From NCBI RefSeq assembly GCF_018342065.1, contig NZ_JAFDOE010000002.1, forward strand, positions 248,001 through 312,000: a DNA stretch of 64,000 nucleotides, written 5' to 3'. The stretch is from Citrobacter sp. FP75. Its GTDB lineage: Bacteria; Pseudomonadota; Gammaproteobacteria; Enterobacterales; Enterobacteriaceae. Of the stretch, positions 20,361 through 29,523 are shown in pieces. The notes below the pieces were generated by a model. It saw nothing but the letters and a program-made list of their open reading frames with translations. It ran no database searches and was not told the origin of the DNA. Made by a program: the position numbers and the translations under genes. Positions within the stretch are counted from its first letter, which is position 1; each line of letters opens with the position of its first letter.

Positions 20361-20390
20361 AAAGCCGATGCAATGTCATCGGCTTTTTTT
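20361..20390. terminator. Intrinsic terminator of ribB
   Basis: AAAGCCGATG at 20361-20370 pairs with CATCGGCTTT around a short loop and is followed by a T run ending at 20390. The A run on the left side (20357-20363) would also give U residues to reverse transcripts of the fimbrial operon, whose last stop is at 20393, so it may work in both directions. Confidence 0.85.
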
Positions 20391-20392
20391 GC

Positions 20393-21466
20393 TTAGTTGT
20401 AGTTAATTTTAAATAATACTACCGTTTCAAATGGTCCGGTCTGAACGGTCTCGCCAGCGACTTGACTTAACTCTGCTTGATAACTTTTCTCTCTGGTCAA
20501 TAATTCCGTATCAAATTCGGCATACTCTGCGTACGCGTTGTAGGTGGAGAGTGTATTATCTTCCATATTACGGATTTTTAATTGCAAGCCATTCCCTATT
20601 CTCAGTGAAGTATCATCTTCTGCTAATTCTTCAGTAGTATAGAATGAAGATGAAACTTTGAATGTATCAGTACATCCACTGTCTGTATTTAAATTCTTTA
20701 TAGTCTTGATGGAGAAACTTTTGGTCATGGTTTTGGCATTGATTTCCATATTATTAAAGGTGCCAAAGTCAATGGTCTGATTTTCCGGATAGATGTTGAA
20801 TTTTACGCTACAGTCCAGTACTCGAATTTGATCTAATCCAGTGACATGATATTTCAGGTTAGCGGCATCCGGGCTGACGTTGATACCACCAACACCATCA
20901 AACTGCACAAGAATATAATCGCCGATACTACTGGTGTAGTCATGGGGAGGCATAGAGATGACTTTTACATACAGACGCATTCGTGCGATAAACGTTCTCG
21001 AGTAGTGTGTATCTTCCGCATTACCTGAGCAAAGATAATGTTCCCAACCGCTGGCTTTGATTTGCGCCGGGTTATAGATCTTCAGTTTCTGATTATCAAT
21101 ACACTGGTGGGTATCAATACTGATAGCACCTTGCGTCGCGTCATAATCAACGCCTTCGTAGGTGACGCCTAACTGGTAGTAGGTATCATTGACAGAAGCA
21201 TAGGGGTTAACCCAGGCATAAGCGTTTTCACCGCTATATCCATCATCGGAAGTGGCGTTATCACAGTACACGGGAATTTTTATATCATTACTTTCCCAGA
21301 TTTTGTCGCCAGGTTGGGCATTATTGGGTACAGCAAACGGCTCTATAGCGGTATGGCCCTCAACGGGGCCACCGGAAGTACCAAGATAACAGTGTACCGC
21401 CAGCGCTGAACGAAAGGGTGCAGCAATAAATATTAACAGCAGTAATAAACGCAGTACCCGGATCAT
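20393..21466 (-). CDS. Fimbrial tip adhesin-like protein
   Basis: The 357-residue secreted protein has a signal peptide ([23 protein letters not shown]), a Cys-containing N-terminal domain of about 190 residues ([25 protein letters not shown]) and a C-terminal half with pilin-like features ([20 protein letters not shown] and a terminal VLFKINYN strand). That two-domain plan is typical of FimH-class tip adhesins. Its ATG overlaps the chaperone stop by four bases. The receptor is unknown. It occupies the last position of the operon, as YqiI does in the E. coli ygiL-yqiGHI cluster; orthology with YqiI is plausible but unproven. Confidence 0.8.
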   Translation of the reverse strand: MIRVLRLLLLLIFIAAPFRSALAVHCYLGTSGGPVEGHTAIEPFAVPNNAQPGDKIWESNDIKIPVYCDNATSDDGYSGENAYAWVNPYASVNDTYYQLGVTYEGVDYDATQGAISIDTHQCIDNQKLKIYNPAQIKASGWEHYLCSGNAEDTHYSRTFIARMRLYVKVISMPPHDYTSSIGDYILVQFDGVGGINVSPDAANLKYHVTGLDQIRVLDCSVKFNIYPENQTIDFGTFNNMEINAKTMTKSFSIKTIKNLNTDSGCTDTFKVSSSFYTTEELAEDDTSLRIGNGLQLKIRNMEDNTLSTYNAYAEYAEFDTELLTREKSYQAELSQVAGETVQTGPFETVVLFKINYN

Positions 21467-22194
21467 TTTTTTGCCTCCGGTACGATAAGATCACACTGAC
21501 CGTGGCATTTTACGTTCAGCAAACGCAGTCCGCCGTAATCATCCATATAACCCAACACATACGTATTTCCGTGATAACTTCCCGCATTTAATGTGGTAGA
21601 AGAAAAAGGATTAATCATCTCACTGTTAAAACCCGATAGCTGGCTTTTATCGTCTTTGCCAAAAAAGGCCAGTGTAATGTAGTAGGCCGTCGGGTTGTTA
21701 ACCTGCAACGTATTTCCCTGCTGGTTGATTTTGAGCTGATGTTCAACTTCTGCTCCGGGTTTTTTCTTTAATGCGGCTGGACGCCAGAACAATTTCAATC
21801 GAGATTGCAGGGCCATCTGCACAATGGCATTGCTTCCCTTATTTTCTGGTGCAGGCGGAATTTCTCTGATATTAAAATAAAAGAGGGATTCCCTATCCTG
21901 AGGGAGTGAACGAGCCTTATCTTGCTTAACGATGCGCACTTGTGAAATTGCACTGGGATTTAACCGTTGGATTGGGGGTAGGGCGACTAAAAATGTGTCA
22001 TCCTTATTACCTTTTTCGTTTTCAATCCACGAATAAGCCAAATAGGGCAACTGCTTGCTCTGGTTTTCGATTTTCAGGCTACTGGCTTTCTCATTGCCGT
22101 TGAATATTATTCGCGTTCTGTCAGGCTGAATTGCCGCGTGAGAGGTGAGCGATAAAGCGAGTAGTACTATCGGTAATCCTTTGCGTAATGTCAT
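21463..22194 (-). CDS. Periplasmic fimbrial chaperone (PapD family)
   Basis: The 243-residue protein has a short signal peptide (cleavage near SHA-AIQPD) and the PapD two-domain Ig fold. It shows the conserved early Arg (RTRIIF), the [17 protein letters not shown] chaperone signature near residue 105 and the SRLKLFWRP strand with the invariant Lys. Such chaperones complete pilin folding by donor-strand complementation and hand subunits to the usher. It lies 13 bp after the usher gene and overlaps the adhesin start. Confidence 0.93.
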   Translation of the reverse strand: MTLRKGLPIVLLALSLTSHAAIQPDRTRIIFNGNEKASSLKIENQSKQLPYLAYSWIENEKGNKDDTFLVALPPIQRLNPSAISQVRIVKQDKARSLPQDRESLFYFNIREIPPAPENKGSNAIVQMALQSRLKLFWRPAALKKKPGAEVEHQLKINQQGNTLQVNNPTAYYITLAFFGKDDKSQLSGFNSEMINPFSSTTLNAGSYHGNTYVLGYMDDYGGLRLLNVKCHGQCDLIVPEAKK

Positions 22195-22207
22195 TTTTCA
22201 TCCTTAA

Positions 22208-24655
22208 TTAATGACAAGGTAAAATTAGGTTTTGCGTGGAGATATCCAGTGCGTCTGGCAATGTGATAGTGCAAGTCTGTTTGTCACCCCACAGCACCGT
22301 AAAACGTTGTCCACTGTCTACACCGCCAAGCCAGGCATGGCCCTCTTCGCTGACCATTCCCACTTCTGTATTGCTGGCAATATGCCGAACGATCGCGCCA
22401 AGTGGCGGGTAGTCTCCATTCTCCATTCTGATGGCTACAGTGATGTTCTTGCCCGAACGGGACACTAGCGATTTATAACCAATAGCCCCTTCCGTCCATG
22501 TTTGACGGGTAATCGTTTCATCTACGGTGACGCCGTCGGGGAGATCGTTCATATTGACGGCGATAGTTGAGGGCTGATAACTGGATATCATCGGCACAAC
22601 CGCAAAGCCGAAACGGTTGGTGCGGTTGATGTCACCCTGAACAGGGATATCGGCAATGCCATCGGCACCGATCATGACTCTGGGTTCATTGCCAAAGCTG
22701 CGACGGTGCAACGCGATGCCGTTACGTGTTGCAGTCATTGAACCGCTCCAACTGGCGCTGACAGAGGTGTAGTCGCTGGCAGCATAGCTTCCGGAGAACT
22801 GTAGCTCGCCCGCAGGGGTAGTATGCTGGTAGTTGCCCCTGAATTGCGCGCCGTTATCTGGCTTGTCGGTGGCGGTTCCTGCGGAAACGCCCCAGGTATT
22901 ACGGGGATCGGAGGAATCATTCCATGAGAGAGTGTTAGTGGTGTTGCTACTATTGCGCATGTCGTAATTCAACCGCCGACCAAAGTCGAAGGGAACGGAG
23001 AACGAAACGTAAATCTGCTTATCGTTATCACTCTCTTCGTAATGCGTTGTGCTGAAGGATGTCGAGAGCGATAAACCTTTCCAGTCACCGACATCAAAGT
23101 TAAATCCGGCAGTTACGGATGCGGTAGTAGAGCTGTCGCCATCCCACCATTGCTGGCGTAGTGCGCTGACGTACAAATTCATCCGCAAAGGATCGATCGG
23201 CTGGTTGAAGGAGATGCTAACGGTCTGCTTTTCGTCCTGAGTATCTGCATTGTTGTACTGATGGGCGATAAAGTTGGCATAGCTATGAAATTTACGTTCG
23301 GAGAAACGATATGCCGCAAGTGAAATCTGGCTGTTTGTCGCATCAAAGCGTTTGCTGTAGTTCAGTCGGTAACTGAGACCGTTTTCTTCATGGCCGTCAT
23401 CGAAAATACTGCTGGAACGCGTAACGTCAAAGGATAATGCGCCCAGCCATAGCATATTCTGCCCAATGCCGAGTGCCGCAGAGCGATAATCGCTGCCTCC
23501 TGCGAGGATCCCGCCATACAGCGAGGTATTGGACAATATTCCCCACGAGGCTTCTCCACTGGCAAAGGTCTCATCGATCACATGATGCGAGATGTCCGGA
23601 CGTGCACGGCCTGCCGCGATTTTGTAGCGAACTTGCCCCTCGCGGGTCAAGAAGGGCGTGGATGCTGCAGAAACCTGAAACGTATTGGTTCTGCCATCTT
23701 CTTCGGTGATTTTAACATCTAGCGTACCCTGTACCGATTGGTTGAGATCGGTAATGACAAAGGGGCCAGGAGCAACCTTTGTTTGATAAATCACGCGACC
23801 GGAGTGGCTGACGGTGACGGTTGCATTGGTTTGTGCGAGACCGCTGATTTGTGGGGCATAGCCACGTAATTCCCACGGTAGCATGCGGTCATCACTGGCC
23901 AGAGCAGCGCCATTATAGGAAAAACCATCGAAGATATTTGAGCTTAAATCCGTCTCGCCCAGCGTGAGTTTGGCACCCAGTGAAGGGAGTGGGCGAAAAA
24001 GATAGGTTCGCGAAATGCTCCGTGTTGTTTGAGTGTTTTCGTCGTTGCGATTTTGGCTTACCTGGTAATCGCTACGTAAGCGCCATGCGCCCATATTCAG
24101 GCCCGCAGCACCGTAGGAGTTTATATTTTCTGTACTTTTACCCCGATCGGGACGATAAGTGCTGGCAAATAAGTTGTAGTCAAAGAGCAAGCCATTTACG
24201 CCGTGATCCCAGGTGGATGGCGGCATCCAGCTCTCTGATTTCCATGCCATTAATACTTGCGGAATACTAATATCCAGGTGTTGATTCGCAATGTCTAGCG
24301 TAAACGCAATGTCGGCGTATGCGGTGAAATCTACGCAATTGTTCTGCATTGGCAGGGAACGTAAAATTTTCTCTTTTAACCCCAATTGCTCGGCAAGATC
24401 GGTAGGAATACAGACTGCAACACCTTCACCTTTTTTCCCCCAGCTCAGTTGGCGGCCAGAGGATATTTGGTTTTTATTCACAGCAATTGTGACAAAGTAG
24501 TTCCCAGGGGCAATTGAGAAATCATCTTTTAGTAGTGAGAGATCCACACTGCTACGCATGGATTTATCCAGTACATTCAGGTTGAATTCGACGGCCAGAG
24601 TGGAAAATGACAACAGTAGCCCACATCCATAGGCCACGACCTTGCAGGTATTCAT
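22208..24655 (-). CDS. Outer membrane fimbrial usher (FimD/PapC family)
   Basis: The 815-residue protein has a signal peptide (MNTCKVVAYGCGLLLSFSTLAVE), an N-terminal domain that starts FNLNVLDKSMRSSVDLSLL, a long beta-barrel region with plug, and a C-terminal domain ending LILPCH. Ushers form the pore that polymerises chaperone-bound pilins. AAGGA precedes the start by five bases. It follows the pilin gene after 67 bp that hold a strong hairpin. No frameshift is seen, unlike some K-12 ushers broken by IS elements. Confidence 0.93.
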   Translation of the reverse strand: MNTCKVVAYGCGLLLSFSTLAVEFNLNVLDKSMRSSVDLSLLKDDFSIAPGNYFVTIAVNKNQISSGRQLSWGKKGEGVAVCIPTDLAEQLGLKEKILRSLPMQNNCVDFTAYADIAFTLDIANQHLDISIPQVLMAWKSESWMPPSTWDHGVNGLLFDYNLFASTYRPDRGKSTENINSYGAAGLNMGAWRLRSDYQVSQNRNDENTQTTRSISRTYLFRPLPSLGAKLTLGETDLSSNIFDGFSYNGAALASDDRMLPWELRGYAPQISGLAQTNATVTVSHSGRVIYQTKVAPGPFVITDLNQSVQGTLDVKITEEDGRTNTFQVSAASTPFLTREGQVRYKIAAGRARPDISHHVIDETFASGEASWGILSNTSLYGGILAGGSDYRSAALGIGQNMLWLGALSFDVTRSSSIFDDGHEENGLSYRLNYSKRFDATNSQISLAAYRFSERKFHSYANFIAHQYNNADTQDEKQTVSISFNQPIDPLRMNLYVSALRQQWWDGDSSTTASVTAGFNFDVGDWKGLSLSTSFSTTHYEESDNDKQIYVSFSVPFDFGRRLNYDMRNSSNTTNTLSWNDSSDPRNTWGVSAGTATDKPDNGAQFRGNYQHTTPAGELQFSGSYAASDYTSVSASWSGSMTATRNGIALHRRSFGNEPRVMIGADGIADIPVQGDINRTNRFGFAVVPMISSYQPSTIAVNMNDLPDGVTVDETITRQTWTEGAIGYKSLVSRSGKNITVAIRMENGDYPPLGAIVRHIASNTEVGMVSEEGHAWLGGVDSGQRFTVLWGDKQTCTITLPDALDISTQNLILPCH

Positions 24656-24695
24656 GGCAATCCTTACCTATACCCAAGCGTTGCAAGTGTTATAG

Positions 24696-24713
24696 GGTGG
24701 CCATCCGGCCACC
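24696..24713 (-). terminator. Intercistronic hairpin between pilin and usher genes
   Basis: GGTGGCC at 24696-24702 and GGCCACC at 24707-24713 form a 7-bp GC-rich stem with a 4-nt loop, placed 10 bp after the pilin stop. Fimbrial operons commonly carry such a stem to protect or attenuate after the major pilin, so that more pilin than usher is made. No U tract is present, so mRNA stabilisation is as likely as termination. Confidence 0.55.
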
Positions 24714-24722
24714 ATTATGTGA

Positions 24723-25286
24723 CTACTTATAGGTAAGTCTGTAGGTTGCCGTCGCGGCGACAGCGCCCACGGTGACATCCGTTGCGCCAATTTTTTCCAT
24801 ATAGGCCTGGAATGGAAGGATTTGAGTCGCTGACCCTGCACTTAGATCAATGGTTTTTGCGGTCCCCAGAGTAATCTTCGTGCTTGTTTTGTCCAGAAGG
24901 CGTACGCCAACATTTGTTGCACCACTGGCAAAAGTATTGCTAAGCAGGCTGGTATCTTCAGTTGTAACGCTGTCACTGCTAAACGTGACATCAACTTTGG
25001 ACACAGGTACATCGCTGCCATTATTTGAGTGTGGCAGATCGCAATTGACTAAGTGAAGGCTGGAATCAACCGCATCAGAATGTCCGTTAGTATTGATATA
25101 GCTGGCAGGAACTTCACCCAGCTCAACCTGCTTGTCAATATCGTCAGGTTCAATGGCGCAAGGGGCATTGATAATGGTACCCGTAAAGGTTATTTTGCCG
25201 CTACCACCGTCAACATCGGCGAAGGCACTGGTGGTAGTTAATGTGGCGATAGCCACGGCTAATAACGTTTCTTTGCCTAGTTTCAT
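24723..25286 (-). CDS. Major fimbrial subunit (type 1 pilin family)
   Basis: The 187-residue protein has a signal peptide (MKLGKETLLAVAIATLTTTSAFA), the N-terminal pilin pattern GKITFTGTIINAPCAIEPDD, a second Cys in VNCDLP, and the C-terminal beta-strand ending ATYRLTYK that chaperones recognise. It should form the fimbrial shaft. It is the first gene of the operon pilin-usher-chaperone-adhesin on the reverse strand. AAGGA lies eight bases before the ATG. It resembles YgiL of E. coli from memory; the allele is not certain. Confidence 0.9.
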   Translation of the reverse strand: MKLGKETLLAVAIATLTTTSAFADVDGGSGKITFTGTIINAPCAIEPDDIDKQVELGEVPASYINTNGHSDAVDSSLHLVNCDLPHSNNGSDVPVSKVDVTFSSDSVTTEDTSLLSNTFASGATNVGVRLLDKTSTKITLGTAKTIDLSAGSATQILPFQAYMEKIGATDVTVGAVAATATYRLTYK

Positions 25287-25666
25287 ACAATCATTCCTTT
25301 AGTAATATACAATATCCTTTATGCTTAAGTCGAAATAATAGGTTTTTTAAGATATTATATCACCAGGATATTTTGTTTTTGCGTGACATTCGGAATTTGA
25401 CCCGGTATTGATTAAGTTTGGTGTATATATATTTCGATGTTGCAATTTGCATTGCGTTTGATGAGAGAGTGAATGGTGTTTTATTATTGTTTTTCGTGGT
25501 GTTGACTCTAAGGTGATTATTGTAAAACTGTGATTTAGATGAGATTTTTTTCTGCAAATCAGAATATATAAATATTGATTTATTATTGTTTGCGCCAAAT
25601 AATTTGCGTTTTGTATGATTTGAACCGAAGAGAAGCAAGCAGCAGGATTGTATAACCATCGTAAAA
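25287..25666. other. AT-rich promoter region of the fimbrial operon
   Basis: About 380 bp with no supportable gene separate the pilin start from the dsbI terminator. The stretch is clearly AT-rich, with runs such as TATATATATTT near 25424-25434. It presumably holds the fimbrial promoter and possibly H-NS binding regions (inference). I looked for the paired inverted repeats of an invertible fim-type switch and found none longer than five bases. Confidence 0.5.
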
Positions 25667-25698
25667 AAAGCAGAAATCTGAATACAGACTTCTGCTTT
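25661..25698. terminator. Terminator of the assT-dsbL-dsbI operon
   Basis: AAAGCAGAA..TCTG at 25667-25680 pairs with CAGA..TTCTGCTTT at 25685-25698 around an AATA loop. On the reverse strand it is followed by a U7 run (A run at 25663-25669). It lies 17 bp after the dsbI stop. Confidence 0.85.
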
Positions 25699-25714
25699 GG
25701 TTTTGTTATTCAGA

Positions 25715-26392
25715 TTACCTGGTTCTGGCCAGTTTCAATGCCCAGGCACCGCTCATTATCACCAACAGCAGCAGACATAAACCAAAGGCGAGCAAGCAGG
25801 CCTGCGCCATATTCATGAAATGCCATGGCGGGAGCAGATACCAGCCTTCAGACTGCTGGTAAAGATCGACAAACCACTTCTGCATGCTACTGAGCGCCAC
25901 GCCATCAGGAACAATAGGGGCGTCGTACCCACAGTCCCCGGTAGGCTTAAACCATTCCGGGGCCCAGTTTGCCAGTGGCAAGTTGAATGGGAACGTTGGG
26001 TCGGTGGAGCATCCCTGCACGCCAAAAAGCGAATCCGGATCTGGGTTGTGTACCGCATGATGAATATCATTAAGTTTGATCGAGAACTTAATGCCCATGA
26101 TGCTGCCATAAAATGCTGCAATACAACCGATGAGTTTCAGTGCAACATTTTTAGGGTTTATGGCCGCAATCAGCCCACCAATAACCATCACAAACATGGC
26201 AAAGCGAATGTAAACACATTGCTCACAGGGGGCCATATAGAGATAGATCTGGAAGAAGGAGTGCGCCAGAATAATGAGCCCACCCATCGCGAGTGCCATT
26301 AGCAGCCACAGAAAGCGCTGTTCCTGCCATCTCACCAGAGTATCTACCGGCGCGGTACGTAAATCTCGCCACAATCCCTTTATGAAAACCAT
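25715..26392 (-). CDS. dsbI: DsbB-family membrane oxidase partner of DsbL
   Basis: The 225-residue four-helix inner-membrane protein has the DsbB-type first cysteine pair in [12 protein letters not shown] (about residue 57) and a second periplasmic pair, GVQGCSTDP and TGDCGYDAP. It reoxidises DsbL and passes electrons to quinones. The gene lies 14 bp after dsbL and is the last gene of assT-dsbL-dsbI, the arrangement described in uropathogenic E. coli and Salmonella. The first periplasmic motif is CEQC, whereas E. coli DsbB has CVLC. Confidence 0.92.
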   Translation of the reverse strand: MVFIKGLWRDLRTAPVDTLVRWQEQRFLWLLMALAMGGLIILAHSFFQIYLYMAPCEQCVYIRFAMFVMVIGGLIAAINPKNVALKLIGCIAAFYGSIMGIKFSIKLNDIHHAVHNPDPDSLFGVQGCSTDPTFPFNLPLANWAPEWFKPTGDCGYDAPIVPDGVALSSMQKWFVDLYQQSEGWYLLPPWHFMNMAQACLLAFGLCLLLLVIMSGAWALKLARTR

Positions 26393-26406
26393 AGCCTTAT
26401 CCCTGT

Positions 26407-27075
26407 TTATTTCGTTGCCAGTTCTCTGATGAGCGCCGCCATAGAATCAATGGATTTGATGCTCTTGGTGTAGATTAGGTATTTGCCATTGACAACATAA
26501 GCCGGAACGCCCTGAATTTTGGCGACATCATAGGCCGCTTTCCATTTTTTCAGTGTGTCCTGAACTTCGGGTTCTTGCAGCGCGGATTCAAAATCAGCCT
26601 GACTCATACCCACGGCATCCAATCCCGTTTTGATAAATGCGGCCGAGTCTTTGCCATCTGACCAACGTTCTTTTTTGTCGTGATAAGCCGAGTAGTAAGC
26701 AAATTTCGCTTTTTTGAACTGTGATTTAGCGTCAAACAATGAAATGCCCGCCGCTTTATCTTTAGCAATCAATACAGCAAACACTTCGCTACCTTGTTTA
26801 CCATATTCTCCTTTGGTCTCCAGATGAAAAGGCGTGAAGGTCACAAGGTCTGCGACTTTCTCGGATACAGGACCGGTCACCGCTTTGTCATATTTGTAAC
26901 AAAACGGGCAGGAGTAGCTGAACACTTTAATTAATGTTTTATCAGCATTGGGAATCGGTTTTTCCAGAACCATGTAATCTGTCCCCTCCGTAAAGGCCGA
27001 GGCGGTGAAGGGGGTTGCGAGCGCGGCGGTCAACACCACACCTTTAAATAATGAGGTAATCCATTTAGCTGACAT
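26407..27075 (-). CDS. dsbL: DsbA-like thiol oxidase DsbL
   Basis: The 222-residue protein has a signal peptide (about 27 residues, ending TASA) and a thioredoxin/DsbA fold with the active site [14 protein letters not shown] near residue 56. The cis-Pro loop is [13 protein letters not shown] near residue 190. DsbL is a dedicated oxidant that makes the disulfide of the sulfotransferase AssT, whose gene is 23 bp upstream. The CPFC motif differs from the CPHC of DsbA. AAGGA precedes the start. Confidence 0.93.
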   Translation of the reverse strand: MSAKWITSLFKGVVLTAALATPFTASAFTEGTDYMVLEKPIPNADKTLIKVFSYSCPFCYKYDKAVTGPVSEKVADLVTFTPFHLETKGEYGKQGSEVFAVLIAKDKAAGISLFDAKSQFKKAKFAYYSAYHDKKERWSDGKDSAAFIKTGLDAVGMSQADFESALQEPEVQDTLKKWKAAYDVAKIQGVPAYVVNGKYLIYTKSIKSIDSMAALIRELATK

Positions 27076-27098
27076 AATTAATCCTTAATATAATGCTG

Positions 27099-28895
27099 TT
27101 ATTTAAACATTTGCTGTGGGTGCACCAATAATGCACGGTAGTGTGTCTGGTTGGGTTTATCAGAAAGCACATCAATTTCGACTTTAACTTCTTTCGTTTT
27201 GTAGTCGATTTCGTTTAGTTTCCCAACAGTAGGTTGACCGACGTCGAATAAGTGGATCGAGCCACTAAAACCAAACATGGTATTGCGATCTTTTTGGTAT
27301 TCTATGACTGAAGTAATAGGACTGTAGAAATCATAACCACGCTCTTTACCGTACTCCCAGATTTGCTGAACCGTCCCTTTCTTCTCATCGACTTTATATT
27401 CGACAAATCGGGAATATTTCATGGTTGGTAGAGCGGGCTGCTCAAGTCCACGGCCATCGCCATTATCAAAGATAGTGAGTGTCCCTTTGCTGGAGAGCCA
27501 TGCGGTGTGTTGGGTGTAGGTGAAATCGAAATCGGTATTATCGCATTTGCCGTTTTCGTCGCATGTCAGGGCGTTTCCTTTTTCGTCGACCGGCTTCAAT
27601 AACTTGCTTGCCAGTTGTTTATTCCAGCCTTTCGACGGGGCAAGGATCCATTTTACCTGCTTATCACGACCAATTTTGACAACGCCCTGATGCCGGGAGG
27701 AGATGATGATGGAATCATCTTTTGCATCATAGGCGATAGAGTTGACGTGTGCCCAGTTTCGGCCCGCGCCGACGCCGAGAGCGTCACCGTAAGGTGTATC
27801 CGGCTCCAGCTTAGCCTGCTGACCGGCATGTGCGAGGTCAACGTTGACACAGACTGCACCTGCATCTAACGCACCCAGCAGAGCATCCCGCATCGGGTCG
27901 AGAATTTTTGTCAGGTCCCAGACGTCAACAACGCGGCCGGATCTGTCGACTTCAATAATCTGGTCACGGATGGTTTGTACATGGATGCCATCTTCTTTAC
28001 GGTAGTCGCGTTTACCGACCCGCAGCAGGACGGTGTCGTTGACCGTTTCAATCGATTCATGTGATGCATCCAGGAACCCGCGCGGTAGCTTATGGTCAGC
28101 GAGGATTTGTCCCATTAGATCAAATTCATACCAGTGCTGGCCCTGTACGGCGGTGAAGGTTCCTCGTGGCGTCTCCCGAATGCCCATCAGGTAACCGCGC
28201 TTGTTGATATCCATGTCATGGCCGTCATAGAAGGTATCCTGATCCAGCCACCAGCGATACTCACCTTCTGTATCGACGACAAAAGTGAAGGGCGCTATGT
28301 CAAAGGGCAGTGCGCCTCCGGCTGGGCCGGCATCAAGAATTCCAGCATTCTTGTCTTTTTCTCCATGCCAGTGGAACTCTGCACCTTGAGGAGTGAAAGT
28401 ATGGGTATTCACCAGGTACAGGCGGTCCTCAAAGCCCGGCGCGACCTTAATAACTTTAGTTTGCTGTAAATCAGAAATAGAGCGGTTATCCATGTAGTGA
28501 TTAACGATGGCGGATGTTTGCACCACATAATCATCCTTCACCATCTTGCCATTTTCTTTATATTCAACGGTGACCTTATTGGCAAATTTTTGATAAAGAC
28601 CAAAAATAGGTACGCCGTCATAGGTTGCTAACGATTCTTTGCCAACGGTATAAGTAACAGGAACGCCTTTTTCGCCTTTGCCATGAACGGTGACTTTAAC
28701 ATCTGAAATGACGTGGCTGTCTAATTCAACCAGAGCGGTAAGTGGGGCATTTCCATAAGGGTCAACCACAATCGCCCCTAGTTTTCCCGCAGGTTGAGCG
28801 GGTTGAAAACCTGCGGCAAAAGAATTGACGGAGGTTAATCCGCATGTCAGAGCGATAGTACCAGCGAGGAGTGTTTTACGGTATTGTTTAAACAT
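27099..28895 (-). CDS. assT: Periplasmic arylsulfate sulfotransferase
   Basis: The 598-residue protein has a 27-residue signal peptide (ending SVNSFA). With mature numbering from AGFQPAQP, the residues spaced as in the uropathogenic E. coli enzyme are all present: His252 (DASHESIE), His356 (NWAHVNS), Arg374 (SSRHQGV) and the sulfated His436 (TQHTAW), plus the disulfide pair Cys418 and Cys424 (TCDENGKC). I checked these spacings by counting. AssT moves sulfate from one phenolic compound to another without PAPS. It is the first gene of assT-dsbL-dsbI; AGGAG precedes the ATG. Confidence 0.96.
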   Translation of the reverse strand: MFKQYRKTLLAGTIALTCGLTSVNSFAAGFQPAQPAGKLGAIVVDPYGNAPLTALVELDSHVISDVKVTVHGKGEKGVPVTYTVGKESLATYDGVPIFGLYQKFANKVTVEYKENGKMVKDDYVVQTSAIVNHYMDNRSISDLQQTKVIKVAPGFEDRLYLVNTHTFTPQGAEFHWHGEKDKNAGILDAGPAGGALPFDIAPFTFVVDTEGEYRWWLDQDTFYDGHDMDINKRGYLMGIRETPRGTFTAVQGQHWYEFDLMGQILADHKLPRGFLDASHESIETVNDTVLLRVGKRDYRKEDGIHVQTIRDQIIEVDRSGRVVDVWDLTKILDPMRDALLGALDAGAVCVNVDLAHAGQQAKLEPDTPYGDALGVGAGRNWAHVNSIAYDAKDDSIIISSRHQGVVKIGRDKQVKWILAPSKGWNKQLASKLLKPVDEKGNALTCDENGKCDNTDFDFTYTQHTAWLSSKGTLTIFDNGDGRGLEQPALPTMKYSRFVEYKVDEKKGTVQQIWEYGKERGYDFYSPITSVIEYQKDRNTMFGFSGSIHLFDVGQPTVGKLNEIDYKTKEVKVEIDVLSDKPNQTHYRALLVHPQQMFK

Positions 28896-29289
28896 GGATA
28901 TATCTCCTTATATTACTTATAAATATAATTCCTGTGAGTAAAATATATTTTCCGTGAATAATAATTGAATGATATCGTTTAAAAAGTTGTTGGAGTTAAA
29001 TATATTAATTTCTTTGAAATATATAAATTATCAATGGTCGATATTTTTAAGGCTTTTTGATAGTAGAGTGGGGATATTTGCAGAACAATAATTATTATTC
29101 TGGAGTGTGATCCTTTCGACATTGTTTTATTTTTAATACACGTTTTACTATTGGCTTTATCTGTTGATTTATATGATCGAAATCATATGTTTGTTTCTGT
29201 GTTGTGCCACTATAGTGGTAGGTTGAAATAAGGTTATGTGAATTTTTAACGTTAAATGTTTAATGATGTTAAATTTTAAGGGTAAAAGA
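28896..29289. other. AT-rich divergent region between assT and a small membrane gene
   Basis: About 390 bp of AT-rich DNA carry no supportable reading frame. The region must hold the assT promoter on the reverse strand and the promoter of the small gene at 29290 on the forward strand. The only ordered element I see is the palindrome at 29171-29188. Confidence 0.5.
29171..29188. promoter_or_regulatory. FNR-like palindrome
   Basis: ATATGAT at 29171-29177 and ATCATAT at 29182-29188 form a perfect 7-bp inverted repeat with a 4-bp spacer. The core TGAT-N4-ATCA matches the FNR consensus TTGAT-N4-ATCAA except at the two outer bases. It lies about 100 bp upstream of the small gene and about 275 bp upstream of assT. 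Regulation by FNR is an inference. Confidence 0.4.
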
Positions 29290-29466
29290 ATGTTTATTGC
29301 CTGGTATTGGATGGTATTAATTGCACTGGTTGCGGTGGGTTATTATTGCCATATGAAGCGTTACTGCCGAGCGTTTCGACAAGACAGAGATGCATTGCTT
29401 GAGGCGCGTAATAAACTCTTTCGTCGCACGCGTGAAGACGACGGCACGGTCAGGGAACAGGAATAA
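29290..29466 (+). CDS. Small single-pass membrane protein, unrecognised
   Basis: The 58-residue product begins MFIAWYWMVLIALVAVGYYC. One hydrophobic helix (about 3-20) is followed by a basic and then strongly charged segment (HMKRYCRAFRQDRDALLEAR) that could be a short cytoplasmic amphipathic helix, so the predicted topology is N-out/C-in. AAGGG seven bases before the ATG supports this start over an in-frame ATG 24 bases upstream. I do not recognise a family. It is divergent from assT and convergent with zupT. Confidence 0.65.
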   Translation: MFIAWYWMVLIALVAVGYYCHMKRYCRAFRQDRDALLEARNKLFRRTREDDGTVREQE

Positions 29467-29490
29467 CCCCTGTCGTTTTGCTGTGGTAGA

Positions 29491-29516
29491 GGCGGATAGT
29501 CTGCAGGGCATCCGCC
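29491..29516. terminator. Hairpin between the small gene and zupT
   Basis: GGCGGAT at 29491-29497 pairs with ATCCGCC at 29510-29516. It lies between two convergent stop codons (29466 and 29524). There is no strong U tract on either side. Confidence 0.5.
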
Positions 29517-29523
29517 ATCTGTA

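Noticed and set aside
25347-25659. Two overlapping short reverse frames of 83 and 99 codons
   Set aside because: They lie in AT-rich non-coding sequence, have no good start signals, and are rich in Asn, Lys, Ile and Ser as chance frames in AT-rich DNA are.
25287-25666. Invertible fimbrial switch (fimS-like)
   Set aside because: No inverted repeats longer than five bases bracket the promoter region and no recombinase gene is nearby.
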